A stretch of DNA of 64,000 bases, from positions 62,001 through 126,000 of the forward strand of contig JAAKBF010000250.1 in NCBI GenBank assembly GCA_012656075.1, given 5' to 3'. Origin of the DNA: Phytophthora hibernalis (taxonomy: Eukaryota; Oomycota; Peronosporomycetes; Peronosporales; Peronosporaceae). Both the position numbers and the translations under genes were made by a program. Shown here in pieces: positions 22,178 to 34,020 of this stretch. The notes below the pieces were generated by a model. That model was not told the origin of the DNA. It did no database searches and worked only from the letters and a program-made list of their open reading frames with translations. Position 1 is the first letter of the stretch. Every line of letters starts with the position of its first letter.

Positions 22178-23671
22178 ATGGCACGAACTGGTCGAACACG
22201 TCTGAGGGACAATGGTGGATCTCAGCCAAAGCAATACAAACGTGTAGCGGTAACGTATGAGTTCAAATTGCGAGTCCTGAAGCATTTAGAGACGTCGACA
22301 ATGGTCTCGACGGTCTCCAAGCTCTTCCCTGGCGGCAAATATCACTCCAAGCGACGCCAAGTGTACGCCTGGAGGAAGGCAGGGTGGTTATCGAGCGCCA
22401 TTGCGCACAAGGGAAGCATTTTCATCGACGGTCTCGCAGCTTTGGTGCCAGCTCCACGATGTCCAAGCTCGAAGAAGAGCAGCTTGTGCGTTGGGTGAAT
22501 GAACTCCGAGCTGACGGGGTGCCCGTGACGTCTCTGATGCTCAAGATCCAGGCCCAGGAGATTTACCAGGCCCACCCTCGCCCCAGAGTCTTCCGAGCGT
22601 CGTGGAGCTGGCGAAGGCTCTTTCTGCGCCGCCACCGACTGTCAATTCGCCGTAAAACTCGGGAAGGCCAGACGACGCCGGAGGATGCGTTGCTGAAGAT
22701 GGCCGAGTTTAGCGAGAAGGTGCGAAACAAGATGAAGGTGCTGGGTATAGCTGTAGTCTACAACGCTGACCAAACAGGTGCGTTAAATGGCAAGTACTAC
22801 CAACCTGCTGACTGACGTTTTGCGGATGTGTGCGTGTCAGGCGTGAACTATGAATATGTGCCAACTGCGACGGTTAATCGACGAGGGAGAAAACTGTCAA
22901 CGAAGTGTGAGCCATTCCTCGTGTTCAAGACCCGTCCCTCGACAAAGCCAGAAATTGCTCACGAGAACAAGGTGGTTCGACATGGCTTTGGTCGCAAACT
23001 CTGGAGCGAGATCACTCCGCTACAGGAGGGCACACGCATTTACGGCAATGGTGCAGGCTGGAGGAAAAGTGAGCTGTCTATTGAGTTTCTCTACATGCAC
23101 TTTGGGAAACGAGACAACATGCACGAGCCGATCCTCTTGCTCTGGGACGACTTCTCCGGTCATTGGCGTGAGGACGTGGTCATCTTTGCCCGCTTAATCA
23201 ACGTCGAGCTCATGAAAGTACACGTACGTCTGCCAGCCCGCCGACGTTGCTTGGAATCGCCCACTGAAAGAGGCGATACGAAAGCAGTGGGTGGAGTTTC
23301 TACTGCAGCAAGTTCGAGCCGCAGGAGCTGGGGTGCCCTTCAAGATGACGCCGCCCTCGCGCCGTGACGTGGAGAGCTGGATTAGAGCAGCATGGGAATC
23401 GCTGTCGCATGACACCATCGTCAACGGCTTCATGAAAGCCAAGCTCACGCATCCCCGTACCAACTCCATGGCCATCGCGCGTCTGCTGTCCCCAAGCATG
23501 CCACCATCCGAACCTGACTGGGGCTCTCTCGTCCGACGTCTGCAGGATAGCATCATCCCATCCGTCTCCATCAACCCTGCCTTCGACATCGAGCACAGCG
23601 AGCTCGACAACAGCGCCAGCGACGCGATTCACGACGACGGTTTCGAGGCAGACGATGAAGGCGAAGCTTGA
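22178..23671 (+). pseudogene. Pogo/Tc1-like DDE transposase, frameshifted
   Basis: An ATG at 22178 starts a basic N-terminal DNA-binding region (KRVAVTYEFKLRVLKHL). It shifts frame near 22400 and continues through VRWVNELRADGVPVTS and a second helix-turn-helix. The catalytic core reads VVYNADQTGAL at about 22760, then LLLWDDFSGHWREDV at about 23135. After another shift near 23220 it reads VCQPADVAWNRPLK, which supplies the third acidic residue. A stop at 22813-22815 and two shifts break it. The last 60 residues are acidic. The three acidic residues all survive, so decay is by frame damage. Confidence 0.8.
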
Positions 23672-23694
23672 GACTTGACCGTCGATCGAATGAG

Positions 23695-23756
23695 ACTACC
23701 GGGAGGAATCGAACCTCCATCCGCCCGTAGGCACTTTTCCGTTAAGCTACGGTAGT
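23695..23756 (-). tRNA. tRNA-like sequence with shortened anticodon arm (tRNA pseudogene)
   Basis: On the minus strand a 7-bp acceptor stem (ACTACCG with CGGTAGT) closes perfectly. The T arm is GGAGG-TTCGATT-CCTCC with a canonical TTCGATT loop. A D-like arm GCTT/AAGT with a 7-base loop follows the acceptor by two bases. Only 14 bases remain for anticodon arm and variable loop, too few for a normal 17-base arm, so it is not a standard decoding tRNA. It lies inside the second pogo-like transposon, just past the transposase stop codon. Confidence 0.5.
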
Positions 23757-24136
23757 AGGTCTTCACAGGACCTGCGCAGACAAACATCAAAGCTTTCGTT
23801 AGGCCTTGAATAGACGTTGGAGAAAAAACGCTCTCTCTCACCTTCTCGTGTTGGACGGGGAATTAACCACAGCAATGGCGACAACCCTCTTAGGACACAC
23901 AGTCCTCCCTCAATTCGCTTCGCGGTCAATCCAACACTGAACAGGGCGACTGGCAGGCGACGAAGTTGCTGCGACGCTCAGGCGCAGCCTGCATGTCTCT
24001 GACTCTAACTGGATATTTACCGGATGGTAGCCGGAAATTTTTGCTTACCATTTGCTCTTGCCCTTTCTTATGAACATCACGGGCACCGCAAATTGTGTGC
24101 ACTTCTGGTGAGCTCTATGAGAAGTGTTATGCGGTA

Positions 24137-24623
24137 ACAGCCTACAGTAGGGTGTTCAAAAACTTCAAATCTTTCCGGTAATATCGCTATTAATAGTATA
24201 ATAAGCTTAGCGATATTATCCGTACTTGGCCGCGCCGTCCATCGTGACATCGTGACATGCTAGCCCTTGAGGTTGTACAGTAATCCCTATTCTATGTTCA
24301 TTATGTTTTACAAGTACTTGAAAATCTTTGGGGATAAGTGTTCAGATCTTTCCGAAGATGTCGGTATCGTCAGCGATCGTCAACGATTCGCTAGGCGGTT
24401 GCACCATTGACCATCACATCCTGAATATTCGAGTTCTGGAGTCCTAAAAAATGCCGAAGATGACGAATTTTCACAACAAAAACAAAACAGCGCATACATG
24501 TGTGCAACTTGTTCATGATTCACAATGCCTTCGGTTGCAAGCTGCAATCAACAAACGCCCGAGGCGGCGATTTCTAGGACTTATCACAAGTATCTGTCGG
24601 ACCGTATTGGCCGTTCCGCGGCT
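24137..24623. other. Gap between transposon and phosphatase gene
   Basis: AT-rich. It contains an inverted repeat with arms at 24177-24189 and 24208-24220 (12 of 13 matching) around an AT-rich loop. The 3' end of the minus-strand phosphoserine phosphatase transcript probably falls here. Confidence 0.4.
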
Positions 24624-25651
24624 CTATTGCAGCAACTTGGTCAGGTGGTCGAAGTCCGTGACAAACAGATCAGCTCCCTCCTTTACGACATCGCGGGTGA
24701 CAACACCTCCGAATCCCACAAACAGGTCAGCAGGTGGGCGCGCCTGAAGGTCCGTGACTCCATCGCCGACCATCGCGATCTTCTCGTAGCCATGAATCCG
24801 CTTGATGCTGGAGAGTATCAAAGCATTTCAATTAGTCACTGCCAGGTAAACGCACAACTCACTGAACGGACAACGTACACTTCAATGGCCTGGGCCTTGC
24901 CACCGTCGCGTGACGTGAGCTCGGCATCGTCGAATCCGCTGTAGTTTCCGTCGTCATCGAAGAAGATGCTGTTGGCGTAAATATTCACCAGCGGGATGCC
25001 CACTTCCTCCGCGACGGGCTCAATCATGAGACGAAACCCACCCGACACCAGGAACACGGCGATTCCGTTGACCTGCAGCGCCGTAAACAGCTTCTTGATG
25101 CCTGCAAAACATCAAATACGTCAACACAATTGTCATCTCTTGCAAAACGAATCACCACCAACGTACCCGGTGTGAATTTGGGTGGGTGCTGCATCAAGCA
25201 GTCCTGGATGTCTTGCCTCGACGGTTTAATGATATCCAGTCGAGCTGCCAGTGCGTCCTCGAACTTGACATTGCCGTTCATGGCCCTGTATAACATAAAA
25301 CGTTAACACTATATCACTTCTCCGTTAAACCTCTTATAATAACATACCTGGTGGTCCACTCCTTAACAGCTTTACCGGCACCACAATGCTCAGCTAGGAC
25401 GTCGATACCTTCGTCCTCACACACTGTGCTGTCAACGTCGAAGCACACAGCACCCACGGAGCGCCAGATGTCGCTCACGGTCTCTTCTTGTGACACGACC
25501 GACGTGAAGCGCTCCAGCATGGAGAGAGAGCGCGTGTGGTGCTAGTTATGAAGCACGAGTTGGTTAGTTAACTGATAAGTTGGAGATAGAGAGTGAGGCT
25601 TACCGGGGCTGCCACGGAGCGGGCGAGCTTGGTCAGGCGAAGCGCAAGCAT
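24624..25651 (-). CDS. serB: Phosphoserine phosphatase
   Basis: HAD-family enzyme that makes L-serine from phosphoserine, the last step of the phosphorylated serine pathway. Five exons with GT-AG junctions join in frame: 25651-25604, 25541-25348, 25285-25167, 25101-24879 and 24807-24624, giving 255 residues. Motif I is FDVDSTVC, where the first aspartate takes the phosphate. Motif II is LVSGGFR, motif III includes the lysine in RDGGKAQ, and motif IV is MVGDGVTD. The first 16 residues (MLALRLTKLARSVAAP) are hydrophobic and basic without acid, so mitochondrial targeting is possible. A downstream ATG in exon 2 would give a form lacking them. The gene lies at the border between the transposon block and the gene-rich part. 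Confidence 0.9.
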
Positions 25652-26198
25652 GGTAGGGAGGTCGAGGTCGAAGTTGCGTATTGCCGGGTGATTGGCTTTT
25701 GCGGTGCGTCGACCACACCAAGGTGAGGCTGTGGTAGAAGATGTATTCCAGTCACGGACAGTGTAAATAGTTGTGTAAATGTAAGGGGCGCTAGATTTTG
25801 ATGCACGGACGATCGGTGGCAGTAGTCTGACCCGTCGAGAACATGGCTACATTTACATGATGCCGCACAGACTCTGTTGCAGAGGCAAAAGCGAGGGCAG
25901 CTCCTGTTTTTCTGCAGGACGTGTCGCAGGCAGCTGCTCTGGCCAGATGCTATGCGAAGAAAGCAATCGTCGCTCGAATTTCGAGGCGAAACGGTGACGA
26001 AGGTCTCACCAAGAACGGTGATCAACATGGTCTATGTATTTGCATGCAAAACAACGAACTGCAAATGTATTTGCATGCAACGGCAAGATGGTGGTTTGGT
26101 TTTGAAGTGGGGCGTATCGATTTATTCCTGCAAGTGTGCATTATAGTACAGTGGCCGCTCTCATACTCCAACATGCAAACATATCCGATAATACAGCG
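25652..26198. other. Intergenic region upstream of the phosphatase gene
   Basis: Promoter side of the phosphatase gene and 3' side of the phosphodiesterase gene. No gene was recognised. A short direct repeat (tttgcatgca) occurs near 26038 and 26069. Confidence 0.5.
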
Positions 26199-27796
26199 CT
26201 AGTGGGCTGCAGCAGTCTCCTGCTTCTCCCACTCGGCAATGTTCGTCTCGATGCCGTTCACGAGCTCGTTCACGTCCATCCACGGGATGCTATTAAGTGC
26301 CACGACGGCCGGAAGTGCCAACTTCTTGAGAAAGCACACCTGATTGCCCAGGAACCGCTCGTACGTCCACGACTCACGGAAGCAGAACCATGGACTCACA
26401 CACAGCTTGTCACGTGCATCCAACTCGCCCTGCTTGTAGTGCTCGTCATTAAGACGGAACACCCACTTCTGGTGGTTCGCGAACGGCTTCATGGTCTGGC
26501 TGATGTCGCTCACGTGCATGGCGATGCGCAGAGCACGCACCTGCAGGCTCTGCGGCAGTACCGTACCTTCCTTCTCCAACATCTTCCACTCCTCGGGCGT
26601 CGTGTTGTTCACATCGGCGAGCAGCTCGGGTTGATAAATAAGAGCTGTCGCCGTGATGGTCTCACGAATGACCTCGAGCACCTGTTCTTGGTGGGCCAGG
26701 TCCATCTTGGACAAGACGTCGAACTTGGGGTCCACAACCGCCTGCAGGGCCAAGTCCATGTGCTTGGACTCCATCGGAGCCTTGGTAGCGTACTTCTGAG
26801 CAATGGGGTGGCTGGTCTTGATCAGGAAGTCGTTCATCAAGCCGACGTGCTCCACATCGTGCATCACGGCAGCCAGAAGAGCGCCCACCTGGTTGTGCAT
26901 GGAGATCTTTTCACCCAAACCCGTGTTCCACAGCATCATAAACAGCGTGTGCATCACGTCCGCCGCGTGGGTGGCGTTGTGAAAGGGCATGCTGCCGTCG
27001 TAACGCGCCTGAATATGCCTCAAGAAGCTCGGCATCACACTTAGGTCCACGAACTCCTCTCCACAGTCAATGCTCTCGAAAATGAGCATACCCACGAACA
27101 CCACGACGTTGCCCGGCATGAACTCCTCAAGAGCAATCACATCCAGCTCGGGAGTACCGAACGACGCCTTAACAATCTGAACAACCTGCTCCATGAATTG
27201 ATCCGGCACTTCGCAACGAATGCAGATCTGGCGGATCTCGGCTTCACAGAAGATGTCACTCGGGTGGCCTCGTTTCCTGGACGTCGGGGTGGCGGCCATG
27301 ACCTCGTTCAGGTCTCCAAAGCTCAGACACTGCTCCTCATCAATGTCGTCCCATGACAGCGTCGTCTGGTGCTCTCCACTGCTATGCCTTGACACAATGA
27401 CGTTCAACTTGGTCCGCAAAGCCGCGGGGTCGGCACAGACCGTCGGTAGTACGCCTGTGCACGGTCGAAGGCCATGCTACGCCGGCGAATGCCTGCCGAG
27501 ACTGACTTTAAATAGGATGCTAGTGTCTTAATCTTGGCTTCAATTGCGCCACCCGCGAACCTGGTACTAGACTCAGTAGTCTTGATGTCCTGTTTCTCGA
27601 ACACGTAGTCGTTGCCTCCTACGGGACTCGCGCGCACATCTGCGGCCTTCTTGGACACTGGCACCTGCATCTCGCTGCCGAGCTTGAGCTCGAACTTGCA
27701 GTCGTCGTCGTCCACCGTCGACGCCGAAGCGGTGGGCGATGCGGTCACCATCGCCTGGTTGCGGGTGAGCATGAAGTGGTCCATGCGTCGAGGCAT
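26199..27796 (-). CDS. 3',5'-cyclic nucleotide phosphodiesterase
   Basis: Class I phosphodiesterase that hydrolyses cAMP and/or cGMP. The catalytic domain fills the C-terminal 330 residues: MPFHNATHAADVMHT (first metal motif), MHDVEHVGLMNDFL (second) and MHVSDISQTMKPF (later metal aspartate). The stretch that is usually a YND...ENHH motif is altered here (PIAQKYATKAPMESKHM). The ATG at 27796 is the first good start; an in-frame ATG at 27943 is possible. The N-terminal 120 residues are low complexity, then helical. Frame changes once between 27420 and 27440, either at an unrecognised splice or a one-base error. There is no GAF, PAS or membrane segment, so substrate preference cannot be told. 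The last 406 residues are in one unbroken frame. Confidence 0.85.
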
Positions 27797-29136
27797 GGAC
27801 GTTGATAGAATGTGTGTATGTAGCGGCAAATCGGACCTGCACCTGCTAACTGCGCTAGACGAACGCTTCCACCGGTAAGTTAACTGAACCAGCCCACGCT
27901 CCGTTGCCTGCCTGTCGATTTCCTCGTCCGCGCAAGACTCCAAATGGCCTTCCTCGGGCCATGCTCCGGGAGGAGGAAACTCGCACGGCTACGCGCCACA
28001 TTCTGGGCAGCTCAGTGAGGTGTCTCACCGGAGCGAGGGGGCGCCGAACCCGCGTTTGGGAATTGATAACCTACGGCATAAGATATTTCAATTCGGAAAA
28101 AGCTGTTCAAGAGCACTGGATAATCGCATACAATGTGAACTAAGATGCGCCAGAAATGCACGCCAAATTGAAATAGAACATGTACTGACCATGAAACGCG
28201 TTGTGACATTGGCTTTTTGACTGGAGTTGACTATGGCGAGTCGTTCGCAGCGTGCAGCCAAAGCGGTTAAATGGCGCCGTCACTTCAGCGCCCCTCCTGC
28301 CAACGGCGATGCAATGTTGTTCTTGTGCGCGATTCAATGTGGGTGGCGGCGACAGCCGCATCCCATATGCCACTCGCGTCACGGGTCCTTCTGCTTCGCG
28401 CGAGGAGTGCTGGACAGCAGAGGGAGAGTTCAGGGTTTACTTGCTTCTTTTTTCGCGTGGATACCCTGCAAGTTGCATGCTGCAGCAACGAAGCAGACAC
28501 GGTGAACTTTATCGTGAAGACTTGCTATTCAGCCCCCGCTCAGAGCATTGCTGCGTGCAAGTTGCCGGGACCAGGTTGCCGATTGAGTGGGTGGCCGCAA
28601 TTGAACACGAAGAGATGCCCTCGGAAACACGAGAGTGAGGAAATGCACACGCAGCCGCGTCTGACTGAGCCATGTGAGCTGAATCCATCCGCATCGGCAA
28701 GAACCGGTGCGGTGCCCGACGAAAACGTGGCGATAGACCGCGGTACGTGCGAGCCGTGATCACTGAGAGTCGCGTACGGACAGGCGAGGTGGCTGCACCA
28801 ACGGCGCCGCAAAGCGATTTGAGCACACCGCAAGGCGACTGCAATGGCATGTCGGTGTGGCCAGCCTGTCGAGCGTAGCGCATACGCGAAGTACACTGCT
28901 GCGGTTTCCTGCACTAATTTCAGTCGGGCCACCGAGTCGAACCGGTCACAAGCTCCCTCCAAAAAGCGATATAAGGGGGATGCGCTCTCTCGACAAGAGT
29001 GGTACACTGTGCCATTATGGGATGGGGACTTCAACCTGCCCATCCCCTTGTCGCGCGACAGTTAATTGGCTGAAAAATCGTGTGTTAACCACACCATGTA
29101 TCCATTCCGTGAAGCGTCGCCACTTTCTCGTCGAGC
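27797..29136. other. Intergenic region, 1.3 kb
   Basis: Lies between the start of the phosphodiesterase gene and the Sec5 gene and must contain both promoters. Several overlapping open frames exist on both strands (for example 28271-28759 on the plus strand), but none shows a domain, a consistent codon pattern or splice signals. Confidence 0.4.
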
Positions 29137-31888
29137 ATGGCGCCTAGCGTGGATCTCCCGCCAAGTCGCGCGCAGCGGCGATAACACCCTCAACATCTCC
29201 CAATCAGGCCGAAATAGACTCGTCCTCCCCACTGTTCAACGCTTCGCGGTATCTAGCCGCCACACATGCTGTAGGCATCCCCAACTTATACGATAAGTAT
29301 CCTGACACTAACGATCGTTCTGCACAACCAGAACACAAGCTTCCCAGAACTGCAGACCGCACTGACAGAGCTGCGCAAGACCACATCCGACAAGACAGCG
29401 CAACTTAAAGCGCTCGTGAGTGCACACTTCGACCAATACTTGAGCTGCCATGAAGCCGTTCGCGCTTTAGCCTCGGACGTGAGCACCCACCACCCAGAGT
29501 CCGAGGCGCTGGTGGGAGATATGAAGAACCTGACCCGCGTGGCAGACGCATCCTTGGCGGTGATGCTGCAGCGCGCAAGAGAGCAGCGGCGCATTCGTCA
29601 CACGCTCGCTGTACTGGCCCGCCTTCGGCCCATTCTGGAGCTCACAAGCAAGATGAAGGCCAGTCTGCGGGTTCAGGACTATGACACACTGGCGGTGGAC
29701 TATGCGCGGCTGAAGCACCAGAGCGGCAAGATCGCGAATCTTGCAGCACCACTGAAGCGCGTAGTCACTGCTGGTCACGAAATCGCGGCGACGGCCAATG
29801 CGGAGCTGCTCAGGAGGCTCGAAGATATGTCCGCGTCGGTCGCAGATCAGGTACGGCGAATGATGAGCTGTAAAATTCAACTTTACGAGTTCTAAACGGT
29901 TTTTGTATTGTGATCCTCTAGAAACGTGCGCTCGACGTGCTTACAGCACTAGGGCTGGTGGAGAAGCCCATTCTTACCTGCCTCACGAAGCAGTTTGAGT
30001 ATTTGGAGCGTAAGCTGAAGGAGATTGACGCAAAAGACGCCGACCAGATTTCAAGTGAGAGTACCATGAAGGAATGTGTCGCCATCGCGGGCCGCTTCCG
30101 TAGTGGACTTTGGGGCTTTATTTGCGAGCTATTCAAGACCCCAGCAGGGAGTGCGGCGGCGACCGGTAATGCTATCACATCCGTCGAGGCTGAGCGAGTG
30201 CAGCAGCAGGCGTGGGGCATTTTGTCAAAGTGTGTGGGTTTGCTGGAGCGCCATGCGTCACCACCCACTGCATTGCGCCTCAAGCTATTGACAGAAGCTT
30301 TCCGTCAACTTCGGTGCCTCCAAAAATGCCCCAACGCTGCAAGGCTCAACGCTAACATCGAGCAACTCAACGAGTCCTTTTGCGATAAATTCCGGACGAC
30401 GATTACACTGGGGTATCTGGAGCAGGTGTTCTCATCCGCTCGATCGGAGCTGCTCGCTGTGTATTTTGAACCGGTCGTGACGGTACTTCCTTCATTTTCG
30501 AGTGAGATCGCCCTGGGGACGCCCAATGCATCTGCGCTTACCCTTGTGGCCATGTCGACCGACCCGCGAACAAAAGTCGAGCGTGTAATCATGGAGGCTC
30601 GACAGGCATTTGATGTCATCAGGAACGCGTCTACAGTGTCCTCAGAGTCCAAGATACTTCTGCACCGGCCTTTGGTCTTCACAACTTGTGTCACCGATGT
30701 CCTACAATGCTGGAAGGGCATCTGGGACAACGTTGGGCAAGTACTGCTGGATGTGTTGGACATATCCGACCGTGCAGCCTCTCAAAAAGGCGGTGGAACT
30801 CCTTCCCCAGCTTCAGTTGATGGTGACATCGATTTTCACTTCCGAACACAGCTTGTCCAGGCTTTAGAGAAGCATTTGCGTGACATGCTATCCGAATTTC
30901 TTGACAAGGTGGTGACGTCGTTTGTTGCCGACATCACTCCACCTATTCCAGTTGAAGCCCCTGCTGCTGGTGGTGCAACCAACGATAATCGAACTGGTGC
31001 GCGTGCATGCATCTTGCTCGCAATTGTAGCAAACTGCGTTGAGTTGCGTGAAAAATGTCTTCGCATCGTTGACGGCTGGATGGCGCAGCTAAAATATGGG
31101 GAAATCGACGAAGACGCGTATAAAAGCATGCTCGAGCACGGCCGAGCAGCTACTTCCAGTACTCGAGCCCTTTCCAATTTAGTGCAGAACGTGGAGATCA
31201 AGTGCATGGACATTTACTCGTCCACGCATGCAGGACCTCTTCAGCGAATCCTTCGTGCCGGAGCGGCGGAAGAACCATTTCAGCCACATAGCAGCAGTAG
31301 CAGTAGTAGCAGACACAGCTCTCGTACCAGTCGCTCTAGCAGCGTGGGGTTTCCACCACCAGCGGCGTTGCAGGATGCAACCTCCAACGTCATGAGCTCG
31401 TCCATTCCTTCGGATCCGCGTCAGTACGTATTCAACGTCCTGTTGCAACTGATCACGTTGCGGAGCGAAGTTGAGATGAGCGTGGGGGATTATCCACAGT
31501 GCTGGGACTACATCCGCAGCGTCACTGATCCACTGACAGCAGCGATGGCTGAGTTCCTCGAACAATCTGTGCATAAATTGGAGAACTCCACGTCGACGCT
31601 GCAGGAGTGGAAGCGCAGCCACGTAAGTGTGTTGGTATTGAGCTTTAGACGTGCAGTTCTGACGATATTTTGTGTTGTATTGGTTTGTAGCTGCTCGTCG
31701 AAGCGCGGTTCTTCCAATTGGCGCTGAGCGACCTCATGGCGGAAGGCACCAAGACGCAGCTCGAGACGGTGGAGAAGCAGCTCATGCAGACCAAGTCTGT
31801 AGAGCAAGCGGTCAACGCCGGCCACGTGACGCTGCTCAACCAGATGAAGCACCAGACCAAGTTGTATCTGCTTGCACTTCAAAATTAG
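29137..31888 (+). CDS. EXOC2: Exocyst complex component Sec5 (EXOC2)
   Basis: Subunit of the exocyst, which tethers secretory vesicles to the plasma membrane. From FPELQTALTELRKTTSDK onward (about 29344) the frame gives the Sec5 N-terminal coiled region and a long helical-rod body, without the TIG domain of animal Sec5. Introns at 29851-29921 and 31623-31690 are clear GT-AG and keep frame. The first also begins a new exon at KRALDVL. A serine-rich loop with a run of eight serines lies at about 31288-31345. The C-terminus is LLNQMKHQTKLYLLALQN, stop at 31886. The 5' end is uncertain: an upstream exon reading SPLFNAS joins if a site at 29342 is used, but the ATG at 29137 is in another frame. 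Confidence 0.75.
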
Positions 31889-32095
31889 TGTACCCACTTC
31901 AAGATTATCAGGAGTGCGTGTCAAATCCAATGCCGCGACATGATTGGTCGAATCAGATCTTCCAGAGATTTAGGGTTAGTTAAGGTCATCCCTCCTAATT
32001 CAATTCAGATCTTAAACATTCACGGCTGGGCGACATCGTTCAACCTGAAGAAGGCTTCCCCACATCACTCGACTTTAGGGCGGAACAGGAACAAG
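31889..32095. promoter_or_regulatory. Sec5 3' end and sorting-receptor promoter
   Basis: Two hundred bases separate the Sec5 stop from the next ATG on the same strand. A CAAT-like and AT-rich patch lies near 31990-32030. No TATA box is evident. Confidence 0.3.
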
Positions 32096-33796
32096 ATGCA
32101 CGTGAGGACCCTGCTCGCGCTTATGGCGCTGGCCACACCCGCTGTACACGCGCGCGCCATGGACGTGGACGAGTGGCCGTCTACGGAGGTCCGTACTCAG
32201 GTCTCATGCCTTTTCCTTCTTCTCCTGGTATCTAATAGAGTTTATTTTGTTTAGAGCGACCACACGAAGCTACAGATCGTACTGCCCGAGAAACTCATGA
32301 AGAAGGACGGGTACGCGCACAAGGACGCGCTGTTCGGCTACCCGGCGTACTCGATGGGATCGCTGCAGACGCAACTGGTGTACACGAGCGAGTCTGGGTG
32401 CGAGGAGATGAAGAACAGCGACTGGGAGCCGCCCTTCGCCCTCATGCTGGACCGCGGAGACTGCCACTTCGTGGAGAAAGTGCGTCGTGCCCAGCACGCC
32501 GGTGCGCGTGCTGTGCTCATTGCAGACAACAAGTGTCTGTGCACGGACGTAGAGTGTCTCCGCGAGACGGGCGACGACTTCTGCGAGACGGTGCTGCCTT
32601 TCATGGCGGACGACGAGTCCGGAGGGGACATCTCGATCCCTAGTATGCTGATCCGCAAGAGCGACGGCGACGCCATCAAGCGCGAGATCGCGCAGAGCAA
32701 GGGCGTGAGCAACGTCATGGTCAAGTTCGACTGGGGCATCCCGTCCCCCGATGGCCGCGTGGAGTGGACGCTGTGGCAGAGCGCGTGGGACGACCAGTCC
32801 CTGTCGACGCTGGCCAATCTAGAGGAGATGATCACGACGCTGGGCGAGCGAGCCTACTTCACGCCGCACTTTGTGTCTTACAATGGCACCAAGGTGGGCT
32901 GTCACGATGATGGCGATCAGAGCACCTCGGCCTGTGGCAACATGTGCCTCAACAATGGCCGCTACTGTCTGCTGGACCCGTCTCCGTTCCACGACCGCTC
33001 GACCGGCGCGTCTGGAGCTGATGTGGTGCTGGAGAACCTGCGACGCAAGTGCATCTGGAACATCGAGAGCAAGACGGACCCAGGTGTCGGTTTGAAGTGG
33101 TGGAAGTATGTAAAGGCGTCTGGCGAAGCTTGTGGAAAGGACGAGAACCTTTTCCGCGAGCGATCTTGCGCCGACAAGGTGATGAAGAAGCTGAGCATTG
33201 ACATCAAGGCTGTGGAAGAATGCATGCAGCCCTACGGTGTCAACGTGGATGAGGTAAACCCACTGCTCGAGGAGGAACTTAAGGAGCAGACGGCACTCCA
33301 GCTCCTGCGCCTGCCGGCGTTGTACGTGGACGGAGTGCACGCTCGCGGCCGCGTGGACCCGACCAGCATTTTGGGCATGGTGTGCGCAGGCTATGGCGTG
33401 CACGACCCTCCTGAGGTATGCTCGTGCGCTAGCCAGTCGTCGGTTGGCCTCTTGGACTGTGTGAAGGTGGGCAGCCTCGCGAATGCAGCTGCCATCACGG
33501 GCAATGGTGGCTACTCGTTTACGTCGCTGGTGGTTGTGATGCTAGCGTTTGTGGGCATCGTGGCTGCGGGTGGGTTTGTCTACTGGCGCCGTACGCAGCG
33601 CCACATGCGCGACCAAGTGCGCAGCATTCTGGCCGAGTACATGCCGCTGGAAGACCAGTCCATGGACGACGACTACGACTTGGAAGATGAGAGATCGCGG
33701 ATGCTGCACCCGGCGGAGCGTGCTGCTGCCAAGAGCCCTCGTGGCTTTATGCCTTCACGCGGCTTTCTAGATGAAGACGAGGAGGAGGGCATGTAG
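32096..33796 (+). CDS. PA-domain type I membrane protein, vacuolar-sorting-receptor-like
   Basis: About 544 residues. A signal peptide (MHVRTLLALMALATPAVHA) is followed by a protease-associated domain (about 60-200, with FALMLDRGDCHFVEKVRRA), a cysteine-rich luminal domain, a transmembrane segment at about 460-482 (SLVVVMLAFVGIVAAGGFVY) and an acidic tail. The tail contains YMPL, a YxxPhi sorting signal that binds AP adaptors in plant vacuolar sorting receptors. The overall order matches that family, which carries hydrolases from Golgi to vacuole. The EGF repeats of plant receptors are not evident. One intron, 32189-32254, is phase 0; a second donor 12 bases downstream would add four residues. 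The stop is at 33794. Confidence 0.8.
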
Positions 33797-34020
33797 ACGT
33801 TCGGCTATCCGGTTGAAGAGAGAGGTGACTGGTAACGACACATGTCGTGCGCAAATGCCAATACTACCGGGGAAAGTATCAAAGAAAGAGAGACGGCGAC
33901 AGTTTGGCGTGGAATGAACACGGTGTTTAGTCACGATGATAGCTTGGATCGCAAGGCCTGCCAGCGCCAGTCGCGAAATGAATATTGCAAGCCATTTGCA
34001 TGTGCAGCTCATTGTACGGT

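Larger units (their letters stand above)
21954..24134 (+). mobile_element. Second pogo-like DNA transposon with TA target duplication
   Basis: Both ends begin CCGCATAACACTTCTCATAG on their own strand. The left arm starts at 21954 and the right arm ends at 24134, identical over about 24 bases. TA flanks both ends (21952-21953 and 24135-24136). The left end carries two further partial copies of the catagagc motif at about 21985 and 22045, which may be subterminal transposase-binding repeats. Only 12 bases separate its left TA from the right TA of the preceding element. Confidence 0.85.

Noticed and set aside
23860..23940. A second tRNA-like segment after the first
   Set aside because: No acceptor stem or T arm could be closed.
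28271..28759. A 162-residue open frame upstream of Sec5
   Set aside because: It overlaps other open frames on both strands, has no domain and no consistent splice partners.
29137..29182. ATG at 29137 as the certain start of Sec5
   Set aside because: Its frame stops after 15 codons; the true start needs another exon or a frame correction, so only the span is given.
32819..33403. A 194-residue minus-strand frame
   Set aside because: It lies entirely within the conserved coding sequence of the PA-domain receptor on the plus strand.
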